From Pannonibacter anstelovis (GTDB lineage: Bacteria; Pseudomonadota; Alphaproteobacteria; Rhizobiales; Stappiaceae): a stretch of 64,000 nucleotides of DNA. The notes under the pieces are model-generated. The model ran no database searches. It was given only the letters and a program-made list of their open reading frames with translations, and had not been told where the DNA came from. The stretch lies in the NCBI RefSeq assembly GCF_036881715.1, contig NZ_JBAKBF010000004.1, positions 62,001-126,000 of the forward strand. The letters run 5' to 3'. The position numbers were made by a program, and so were the translations under genes. Shown in pieces: positions 53,829 to 61,004 of this stretch (position 1 is the first letter of the stretch; the number at the start of each line of letters is the position of its first letter).

Positions 53829-54554
53829 ATGGCGAACCTGACCTATCTTGAGCTTCTGGCACCCTCGCCTCCCGGCTGGGGCGGTGTGCTGCTGGCCGGG
53901 GCTGCGTCAACAATCGCCATTTCGCTCGGCGCCTACCTCACCGGCATGGTGCTGGGCCTCCTGGGGGCATGGGGCAAGCTCAAGGGCGGGCGCGCAACAT
54001 CTGCCCTGCTCGACGGCTACACCACCGCCATCCGCGCCATTCCCGAACTCATCCTGATCATCGGTCTTTATTATGCGGGCACCGACGGCCTGAACCGGCT
54101 GCTCACTGCCATCGGCCTGCCCACAGTCGAGGTGAACGGCTTTGTGGCAGCCGTCGCCGTGCTCGGCATCGTGCAGGGTGCCTACATGACGGAAGTGTTC
54201 CGCGGCGCCATTCAGGCGGTGCCCACCGGCCAGATCGAGGCGGCAGCGGCCTTCGGCATGCGGCCTTCCCTGCGCTTCCGCCGTATCATCCTGCCGGCGA
54301 TGATCCCCAATGCCATGCCGGGTCTTGCCAACCTCTGGATGTCCGTCACCAAGGACAGCGCGCTCATTGCCGTTGTCGGCTATCAGGAGCTGGCGCTGGC
54401 CACACGCATCGCGGCGGGCAACACCAAGCAGTATTTCCTGTTCTTCGCGGCAGCGGCGGTGCTCTATCTGATCATCAGCCTTGTCTCCACCCGTGTGTTC
54501 AACCTGCTGGAGCGGCGTGCACGCCGGGGCCAGCCGGCACCCGGTCAGGCATAG
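53829..54554 (+). CDS. Polar amino-acid ABC permease (HisQ type)
   Basis: The 241-residue inner-membrane permease has about five hydrophobic segments and the EAA-like loop PTGQIEAAAAFGMRPSLRFRRI near residue 135-156. The start at 53829 (MANLTYLELL, AGAGG upstream) gives the normal length; an upstream ATG at 53763 lies in repeat-rich DNA. It is followed after 9 bp by its partner permease. Confidence 0.9.
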   Translation: MANLTYLELLAPSPPGWGGVLLAGAASTIAISLGAYLTGMVLGLLGAWGKLKGGRATSALLDGYTTAIRAIPELILIIGLYYAGTDGLNRLLTAIGLPTVEVNGFVAAVAVLGIVQGAYMTEVFRGAIQAVPTGQIEAAAAFGMRPSLRFRRIILPAMIPNAMPGLANLWMSVTKDSALIAVVGYQELALATRIAAGNTKQYFLFFAAAAVLYLIISLVSTRVFNLLERRARRGQPAPGQA

Positions 54555-54563
54555 GAGACGCAG

Positions 54564-55253
54564 ATGGATTTCTCCTGGCTTGGCAAGTACGCCCCCCTGC
54601 TTCTGTCCGGTGCCTGGCAGACGGTTGCCCTGCTCGGCATTTCCGTCAGCATCGGCTTTGTCCTCGCCATCGGCCTCGCGCTGGCGCAGGTATCCGGGCC
54701 GCGCTGGCTGAAGCTGCTGGCGCGCGGCTATTGCGGCTTCTTCCGGGGCACACCGCTGCTGATCCAGCTCTGGCTGCTTTATTATGGCGTCGGCTCGCTG
54801 CTGCCGATGGTGCCAGGCCTGCGCGGCAGCTTCCTCTGGCCCATCCTGCGCGAGGGCTTCTTCTTCGCCGCCGTCAGCTTCACGCTCAACCACGCCGCCT
54901 ATCAGGCCGAAATCCTGCGCGGCGCACTGCTGAGCGTGCCCAAGGGAGAGCTGGAAGCCGGGCGCGCCTTCGGCATGACGCACTTCCTGCTGCTGCGGCG
55001 CATCTGGCTGCCGCGTGCCATCCGCACTGCTCTGCCCAGCATCACCGGCGAAATCGTGCTGCAACTGAAGTCAACGCCGCTCGCCTTCACCGTCACGGTG
55101 ATGGATCTTTACGCGGTTGCCTACAAGGTGCGGCAGGATACGCTGCTCGTCTATGAACCGCTGATCGTGGTCACGCTCTTCTATGTGGGTCTGACCATCA
55201 TCCTCACCCGCATTTTCAAGCATGTGGAGGCGCAGGTGCCGGTGCGCCGCTGA
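54564..55253 (+). CDS. Polar amino-acid ABC permease (HisM type)
   Basis: A 229-residue permease with membrane segments and the EAA loop PKGELEAGRAFGMTHFLLLRR near residue 130. The motif FFRGTPLLIQLWLLYYG near residue 53 is highly conserved in the family. It pairs with the upstream subunit and is followed by the methyltransferase gene after 41 bp. Confidence 0.92.
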   Translation: MDFSWLGKYAPLLLSGAWQTVALLGISVSIGFVLAIGLALAQVSGPRWLKLLARGYCGFFRGTPLLIQLWLLYYGVGSLLPMVPGLRGSFLWPILREGFFFAAVSFTLNHAAYQAEILRGALLSVPKGELEAGRAFGMTHFLLLRRIWLPRAIRTALPSITGEIVLQLKSTPLAFTVTVMDLYAVAYKVRQDTLLVYEPLIVVTLFYVGLTIILTRIFKHVEAQVPVRR

Positions 55254-55294
55254 AGGCGCTGCCCTGTTGCCCCAAACCCGCGAAGGAGTATCTC

Positions 55295-56215
55295 ATGGCC
55301 AGCAAAATCCGTATTCTCGACGGCGGCATGAGCCGTGAACTGGTGCGGCTCGGCGCCGAGCTGAAGCAGCCGGAATGGTCGGCGCTTGCCCTCATCGACA
55401 CACCCAACATCGTGCGGCAGGTGCATGAGGAATTCATCGCCGCCGGGGCAGATGTCATCACCACCAACAGCTACGCGCTGGTGCCCTACCACATCGGCGA
55501 AGAGCGGTTTGCCAAGGAAGGCCGCGCCCTGATCGCCCTCTCCGGCCGCCTTGCCCGGGAAGCGGCGGACGCGGAAACCACGCGCAGCGTGCTGGTCGCC
55601 GGCGGTCTGCCGCCCATTTTCGGCTCCTATGAGCCGCAGAACTTTGATCCCGCCCGCGTGCAGGACTATCTGTCCGTCCTCGTTGAGAAACTGGAGCCCT
55701 ATGCAGATGTCTGGCTGGGCGAGACCCTGAGCCTCATTGCCGAAGGTGAAGCCGTGCGCGCCGCCACCGAGGGCACCAACCGCCCCTTCTGGGTGTCCTT
55801 CACGCTGGAAGATGCAGACACGCAAGCGGCCATCGCGAACCCGAAGCTGCGCGGCGGGGAGACTGTGGCGGAAGCTGCCGAATGGGCCGCAGGCTCGGGC
55901 GCGGCAGCGCTCCTGTTCAACTGTGCCAAGCCGGAAATCATGGCCAGCGCCATCAAGACGGCCTCCGCCGTCTTCGCCGCAAAGGGCGTGAAACTGGACC
56001 TTGGCGTCTATGCCAATGCCTTTGAAAGCAACACAGATGACGGCGCGGCGAACGAGGCCCTGCACGGCACCCGCGCCGACCTCACCGGCGACCGCTATAC
56101 CGGCTTTGCCTGCGACTGGGTAGAGGCTGGCGCAACTCTCGTCGGCGGCTGCTGCGGCATCGGCGCCAGCCACATCCACAGCCTTGCGGCACGCCTCAAG
56201 GGAACATCCGCCTGA
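55295..56215 (+). CDS. Homocysteine S-methyltransferase family protein
   Basis: This 306-residue TIM-barrel enzyme transfers a methyl group to homocysteine, typically from S-methylmethionine (MmuM/Hmt type). Zinc ligands are visible: Cys in LLFNCAKPEIM near residue 208 and the Cys pair in VGGCCGIGASHI near the C-terminus. DGGMSRELVRLG at the N-terminus matches the family entry. AAGGAG precedes the ATG. Being last in an amino-acid importer operon, it probably acts on the imported substrate. Confidence 0.9.
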   Translation: MASKIRILDGGMSRELVRLGAELKQPEWSALALIDTPNIVRQVHEEFIAAGADVITTNSYALVPYHIGEERFAKEGRALIALSGRLAREAADAETTRSVLVAGGLPPIFGSYEPQNFDPARVQDYLSVLVEKLEPYADVWLGETLSLIAEGEAVRAATEGTNRPFWVSFTLEDADTQAAIANPKLRGGETVAEAAEWAAGSGAAALLFNCAKPEIMASAIKTASAVFAAKGVKLDLGVYANAFESNTDDGAANEALHGTRADLTGDRYTGFACDWVEAGATLVGGCCGIGASHIHSLAARLKGTSA

Positions 56216-56247
56216 AGCAGGCGCGCAAGCTCCTGCAGGATAATGGG

Positions 56248-56269
56248 GCACCGGCACATTTGCCGGTGC
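56248..56269 (+). terminator. Hairpin after the methyltransferase gene
   Basis: GCACCGGCA-CATT-TGCCGGTGC forms a perfect 9-bp stem 33 bp past the stop codon. The T-run lies some 20 bp further on, so it is a likely but not textbook terminator. Confidence 0.55.
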
Positions 56270-56448
56270 AGATCTGCTCAAACCTGATAGAGTTTTTTTC
56301 ATGATGCGATTCCGGGCAGCCGTCTGGCTCTCCCGCGTCAGCCCGCTATCGTGCCCTGTTTCCTCCCCAAGGAACGCTGACATGAGCAGTCAGGAAGCAG
56401 GGACCGGAAAGAAAACAAGCTGAGAACAGCAGAGAGGAACGGGACTAC

Positions 56449-57453
56449 ATGTTCGCCTATTTCAAAAGCGCCCTCACCGCAGCGGCCCTGACGGCCAGCC
56501 TCATGGCGCCTGCCGCTGCGCAGGACCTCAAGTTCTTTACCATCGGCACAGGCGGCACGGCCGCCACCTATTATCCGGTGGGCGGCGTCATCGCCAATGC
56601 CATCTCCAATCCTCCGGGCTCGCGCCCCTGCGCCGAAGGCGGCAGCTGCGGCGTACCGGGCCTGATTGCTTCGGCTGTGTCCTCGCGCGGTTCGGTTGAC
56701 AACCTCAATGCCATTTCCTCGGGCCTGCGCAATTCCGGCTTTGCCCAGTCGGACGTTGCCTACTGGGCCTACACCGGCACCGGCACGATGCAGGGCCAGG
56801 CTCCGGCTGAAAAGCTGCGCGCAATCGCAGCCCTCTTCCCCGAGCATATCCATCTGGTGGCTCTGGCTGACAGCGGCATCAATTCGGTTGCCGACCTCAA
56901 GGGCAAGCGCGTGTCCCTCGATGAGCCGGGCTCCGGCACTTATGTGGATGCCAACCTGATCCTTGAGGCCGCAGGTCTTGGCGTTGCGGATGTCACCGCC
57001 GAAGCCCTGAAGCCGGATGCGGCCAGCGATGCCCTGCGCAATGGCCAGATCGACGCCTTCTTCTTCGTTGGCGGCTACCCGACCGGCGCCATCGTGGAGC
57101 TGGCGTCTGCTGCCAAGATCAAGCTCGTCCCGATCGATGGCGACACCGCTGCCAGCCTGACCGGCAAGCACGCCTTCTTCGCCAGCTCCGACGTGCCGGA
57201 AGGCGTCTATGAAGGTGTCCCGGCTACCACAACCGTTGCCGTTGGCGCCCAGTGGATCACCAGCTCTGACGAAAGCGAAGAGCTGGTCTACGAGATCACC
57301 AAGGCCCTTTGGAACGACAACACCCGCAAGCTGCTGGACACCGGCCACGCCAAGGGCAAGTCCATCACCAAGGAAACCGCTCTTGACGGTATCGGCATCC
57401 CGCTTCATCCGGGCGCCGAGAAGTTCTACCGCGAAGCCGGCCTCCTGAAGTAA
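56449..57453 (+). CDS. TAXI-family TRAP transporter substrate-binding protein
   Basis: A 334-residue periplasmic protein with signal peptide (AAALTASLMAPAAAQ). FFTIGTGGTAATYYPVGG is the family entry motif, followed by VSSRGSVDNLNAISSGL and VSLDEPGSGTYVDANLILE. TAXI proteins deliver organic acids or glutamate-like ligands to the fused permease. GAGAGGAA precedes the ATG. A hairpin and repeat copy B separate it from the permease gene. Confidence 0.92.
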   Translation: MFAYFKSALTAAALTASLMAPAAAQDLKFFTIGTGGTAATYYPVGGVIANAISNPPGSRPCAEGGSCGVPGLIASAVSSRGSVDNLNAISSGLRNSGFAQSDVAYWAYTGTGTMQGQAPAEKLRAIAALFPEHIHLVALADSGINSVADLKGKRVSLDEPGSGTYVDANLILEAAGLGVADVTAEALKPDAASDALRNGQIDAFFFVGGYPTGAIVELASAAKIKLVPIDGDTAASLTGKHAFFASSDVPEGVYEGVPATTTVAVGAQWITSSDESEELVYEITKALWNDNTRKLLDTGHAKGKSITKETALDGIGIPLHPGAEKFYREAGLLK

Positions 57454-57470
57454 GTCCACCTTGAGACGGC

Positions 57471-57499
57471 GCGGCCCGGAACACCAGCTTCCGGGCCGC
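57471..57499 (+). terminator. Attenuating hairpin after the TAXI gene
   Basis: GCGGCCCGGAA-CACCAGC-TTCCGGGCCGC is a perfect 11-bp stem 18 bp past the stop codon, followed by TTGCTTTTG. It probably lets the binding-protein message accumulate over the permease message. Confidence 0.75.
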
Positions 57500-57529
57500 T
57501 TGCTTTTGTGGCAGGGCATGCTGCGCCTT

Positions 57530-57573
57530 ACGCAACACGCCTTGCAAAAGCCAATAATCGCAAGGGCTTGACC
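57530..57573 (+). repeat. Dispersed intergenic repeat, copy B
   Basis: ACGCAACACGCCTTG, a variable middle and CGCAAGGGCTTGACC match copies A and C. It lies 50 bp before the permease ATG. Confidence 0.65.
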
Positions 57574-57622
57574 TAAAGCCACCGAGGTTCGCCCACCGCG
57601 TGTTTGTACCACAGGACCCAAG

Positions 57623-59659
57623 ATGACAACGTCCCCGGCTCCCGCGCTGACGGCCGAGCAACTGGCCGAAATCGAGCGCAAATACGACCCCGAGACGGCC
57701 TTCCGTCCTACGGGCCCGCGCATCGGACATCTGATCACCGCCATGCTTGTGGCTATGTCCGTCTATCATTTCTATGCGGCAGGCTTTGCCCTCATCCCGG
57801 AGCTGATGCACCGGGCCATCCATCTGTCCTTCGTCCTGTCGCTTGTCTTCCTGATGTTCGCCTGGCGGCGCAGCATGAACAACGAGCTGCCGTCAAAGGC
57901 GTGGTACCGGGTTGAAGGCGTCGCAATCCTTGACATCGCCCTTGCGATCCTGGGCGTCGCGGCAGCCATGTATCTGCCGCTGCAATCAGCGGCAACGCTG
58001 GCCATGCGCGTGGGCAACCCGTCCACGCAGGACATCTTCTTCGGCTCGGCACTGGTCGTGCTGACCCTGGAAGCCTGCCGCCGCTCCGTTGGCCCGACAC
58101 TGCCCATCATCGCTCTGATCTTCATGGGTTTTGCCCTGTTCGGTCCGTGGATGCCCGGCGCGCTGAAACATGGCGGCACCTCCTGGCTGGGTCTTATCAA
58201 CCACCTCTACATGACCAATCAGGGCATTTACGGCATCGCCATCGGTGTGATGGCGAAATACGTGTTCCTGTTCATCGTCTTCGGCGTGCTGGCCACCCGG
58301 ATCGGCCTTGGCCAGCTCTTCATCGACGTGGCCATGGTGCTCGCTGGGCGTTACTCCGGCGGCCCGGCAAAGGTCGCCATCTTCTCATCAGCCTTCATGG
58401 GTACCATTTCCGGCTCCTCCATCGCCAACACGGTGACGACCGGTGCCCTGACGATCCCGGCAATGAAGCGCGTCGGTTATCCGGCCCGCTTCGCCGCAGC
58501 CGTCGAAGCCACTGCCTCCACCGGCGGGCAGATCACGCCGCCCATTCTGGGCGCTGCCGCCTTCATCATGGTGGAATATCTGCAGATCCCCTTGCGCGAT
58601 GTGCTGGCTGCAGCCCTGTTCCCGGCGCTGCTGCACTATTTCGGCATTCTCGTCATGGTGCATCTGGAGGCCAAGCGCCTTGGTCTGCGCGGCCTCAGCA
58701 AGGAAGAGCTGCCGAAGCTCGGCATCGTCCTGAAGCAGCACTGGCTGTCGATCATCCCGCTGATCATTCTCGTCTATCTGATCCTCTCCGGCCGCACGCC
58801 GGACTATGCCGCCGTCTATGGCATCATTGCCTGCGTTGTCGTCGGCGTACTCAATCCAACCGACCGGCTGAACCTGAAGGATCTCTACAACGCACTGGCG
58901 GCCGGTGCCCGCAACACGCTCGCGGTGGGCGCCGCGGCGGCAACCGTCGGCATCGTGGTGGGCGTGGTGACGCTGACTGGCGTTGGCTTCCGGCTTGGCT
59001 ACATGATCGTCCAGACCGCTGGAGACATCGGGGCCACCTTTGGCTCCCTGTGGCCTCTGTCGGTGTTCACCGGAGGACAGTGGACGCTCTTCGTATCACT
59101 GATCCTGATCGCAGGCGCCTGCATCATCATGGGCGCCGGCATCCCGACCACGGCCACCTACATCATTCTGGTCGCCGTGGCCGCCCCTGCCCTTGCCGTG
59201 CAGCAGGTGGAACCGCTGGTCGCCCATTTCTTCGTGTTCTACTACGGGGTTCTGGCCGACATCACGCCGCCGGTTGCGCTTGCGGCCTATGCGGCGGCGG
59301 GCATCGCGGGGTCCAACCCGTTCCAGACGGGCAACACGGCCTTCCGCCTCGGTATTGCCAAGGCACTGGTGCCGTTTGTCTTCGTCTATTCGCCATCGCT
59401 GCTGCTGGTCAATGCAGACTTCTCCTGGTCCGCCTTCGCCATAACGCTCACGGGCGCAGCCCTCGGCATCGCCTGCCTCGGCGTTGCCTTCTCCGGCTAT
59501 TTCATCGCACCGATGCGAAAGCTGGAGCGCTGGTGGACGGGCATCGTCTCGCTGCTGTTCATCGCCCCGGGCCTCGACACCATGGCCGCAGGCGTCATTC
59601 TGCTGCTCCCCGTCGTGTACCTGCAGATCCGGGCCAGGCAGAGGCTGGCCACAGCCTGA
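57623..59659 (+). CDS. TRAP transporter fused 4TM/12TM permease
   Basis: The 678-residue protein joins the DctQ-like small subunit (about residues 30-200) to the DctM-like large subunit, the normal form for TAXI systems. AVEATASTGGQITPPILGAA, at roughly residues 293-312, and GAGIPTTATYIILVAVAAPA near 515 are typical of the large part. About sixteen hydrophobic segments are visible. It should import an organic acid with sodium. The N-terminal 30 residues are soluble. Confidence 0.93.
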   Translation: MTTSPAPALTAEQLAEIERKYDPETAFRPTGPRIGHLITAMLVAMSVYHFYAAGFALIPELMHRAIHLSFVLSLVFLMFAWRRSMNNELPSKAWYRVEGVAILDIALAILGVAAAMYLPLQSAATLAMRVGNPSTQDIFFGSALVVLTLEACRRSVGPTLPIIALIFMGFALFGPWMPGALKHGGTSWLGLINHLYMTNQGIYGIAIGVMAKYVFLFIVFGVLATRIGLGQLFIDVAMVLAGRYSGGPAKVAIFSSAFMGTISGSSIANTVTTGALTIPAMKRVGYPARFAAAVEATASTGGQITPPILGAAAFIMVEYLQIPLRDVLAAALFPALLHYFGILVMVHLEAKRLGLRGLSKEELPKLGIVLKQHWLSIIPLIILVYLILSGRTPDYAAVYGIIACVVVGVLNPTDRLNLKDLYNALAAGARNTLAVGAAAATVGIVVGVVTLTGVGFRLGYMIVQTAGDIGATFGSLWPLSVFTGGQWTLFVSLILIAGACIIMGAGIPTTATYIILVAVAAPALAVQQVEPLVAHFFVFYYGVLADITPPVALAAYAAAGIAGSNPFQTGNTAFRLGIAKALVPFVFVYSPSLLLVNADFSWSAFAITLTGAALGIACLGVAFSGYFIAPMRKLERWWTGIVSLLFIAPGLDTMAAGVILLLPVVYLQIRARQRLATA

Positions 59660-59679
59660 TTGCAACGCACAAGACACAG

Positions 59680-59715
59680 AAAAGCCGGACTGCAAGCACC
59701 GCAGCCCGGCTTTTT
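59680..59715. terminator. Bidirectional terminator
   Basis: AAAAGCCGG (59680-59688) pairs with CCGGCTTTT (59706-59714), with an inner CTGC/GCAG stem. It has A-run and T-run on either side, so it can end both the TRAP permease and the convergent IalB gene. Confidence 0.85.
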
Positions 59716-59728
59716 ATTGAGAGGAATC

Positions 59729-60268
59729 TTACTTCAGCAGCGCGGCCGAACGGTCCAGAGCGGCGGAGAAGCCCTTGAGCGAGACCTGCAGGTTCAGGGC
59801 ATTGCCGGCAACAGCCTGAACGCCAAGCTTCAGCACGTTGCCCTTGCGGATCGCGGCGACCGTATCCTTGCTGAGCGTCAGCGGCACCACGCAGCCAACT
59901 GGCATGCAAGTCTGGAAACGGGCATCCGTGCCCTTTTCCTGATCATCGACAGTCAGCTTGACGCCACCGTCCAGGTTGAGGCCGAAAGGCAGCACGAGCG
60001 TGCCATTGACGGAACCATCGGCAGCCGGGGCAAATTCGGCCAAAAGCACCATCTGGCGGGTCTGCTGATCCTGCTGCTGCTGCGAGATCGCACAGCGCTT
60101 ACCGCCCTCACCCGAAAGACAGGTCACAGTCCAGTCGTCGAAGGTTTCCTTGATGGAGGACGCACCCGACGGCAGGCCGCCTGCTGTCTGGGCCGCAGCC
60201 AGACCGGCAGAAAAAATCATCGCAGCACCAGCGAGGGTGGATGCCAGTTTTAAATTCATGAATCTCAT
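59729..60268 (-). CDS. Invasion-associated locus B (IalB) family protein
   Basis: A 179-residue exported protein with signal peptide (STLAGAAMIFSAGLAAAQ). IalB features are FDDWTVTCLSG near residue 43, CAISQQQQDQQTRQMVL and the paired-Cys CMPVGCVVPLTL near 120. It is a typical stand-alone IalB with the normal length. ATG at 60259 is an alternative start three codons in. Function in this organism unknown. Confidence 0.9.
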   Translation of the reverse strand: MRFMNLKLASTLAGAAMIFSAGLAAAQTAGGLPSGASSIKETFDDWTVTCLSGEGGKRCAISQQQQDQQTRQMVLLAEFAPAADGSVNGTLVLPFGLNLDGGVKLTVDDQEKGTDARFQTCMPVGCVVPLTLSKDTVAAIRKGNVLKLGVQAVAGNALNLQVSLKGFSAALDRSAALLK

Positions 60269-60651
60269 CCCGATGACCGGAAAGCGGCGCAGCCGCCACC
60301 TTTACACAACACCCGCCTACCTAACCGGGCTTGCCCCTGGCTTGCAAGTAATGCCTGCAACTTCTGGCGGGCAGCCTTCTCCCTTTCCGTATGTCCTGAA
60401 GGCCAGACTTTAGGGACCGGCAGCACCTGGCCCAAGTCACCAAGCCTTGTGATGCTGACGCAACACGCCTTGAAAATACTCAAACGCTGCGCTGGCTTGA
60501 CCCGAGCCTAGCGTGTCAGGCCATAAGGATTTGGTGCAATCTATCCTCAGTTCATTCCTTAGCTCAGGAAGCTTATCCATGCACTTGAAGAATCAAGCGC
60601 ATAAATTTAGGGTCCGCAGCAAATTAGGATAAATCTTGAGGAAATTAATTC
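60269..60651. other. Intergenic region with repeat copy C
   Basis: No gene is visible except antisense shadows. It holds the divergent promoters of the IalB gene and the small membrane protein, and repeat copy C at 60451-60502. The part from 60510 to 60650 is noticeably richer in A and T. Confidence 0.5.
60451..60502 (+). repeat. Dispersed intergenic repeat, copy C
   Basis: Begins GATGCTGACGCAACACGCCT and ends GGCTTGACCC. It agrees with copy A over its first twenty bases with one difference (T in A, A here). Confidence 0.65.
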
Positions 60652-60897
60652 GTGAAACTTTTCAGATTCTTTCTCACTCTAATCATTGGCCTTGCCGTCA
60701 TCGGCGGATACCTTGGCTTCCGCTGGCATCAGTATGTCACCAATACGGACAGCCCCTATGACGAAATCGGAATAACGCTGAACAGCTACATGCCGGCTCC
60801 GGTCAACCAGTGGGGCTGCGAGCAGCTGAAGGCGAATTTCGGCAACCAGCTGCCGCCATACGGTTGCCAGGCATCCACTGCCCAGCAGTGGAAGTGA
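60652..60897 (+). CDS. Small single-span membrane protein, unknown
   Basis: I do not recognise this 81-residue protein. One hydrophobic segment (FFLTLIIGLAVIGGYLGF) near the N-terminus is followed by a short soluble tail with two cysteines (NQWGCEQLKANF and PYGCQAS) that would face the periplasm and could pair. The start is GTG with GAGG about a dozen bases upstream. Coding status is supported by a hairpin after the stop codon and normal amino-acid use. Confidence 0.6.
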   Translation: MKLFRFFLTLIIGLAVIGGYLGFRWHQYVTNTDSPYDEIGITLNSYMPAPVNQWGCEQLKANFGNQLPPYGCQASTAQQWK

Positions 60898-60904
60898 TAC
60901 CATT

Positions 60905-60988
60905 TGCAAGGCATGCTGCACCGGAATGGCGCCTTGCATGATGACCGGATTTTCTGTCTTACAACCGGCAGGCAGGCCTGCCGGTTGT
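60905..60988. terminator. Two hairpins between the small gene and the P-type ATPase
   Basis: TGCAAGGC/GCCTTGCA (60905-60912 and 60931-60938) and a perfect 12-bp stem ACAACCGGCAGG/CCTGCCGGTTGT (60961-60988) separate two convergent genes. T-runs are weak. Confidence 0.55.
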
Positions 60989-61004
60989 GCTTCAGCAACC
61001 TTGA

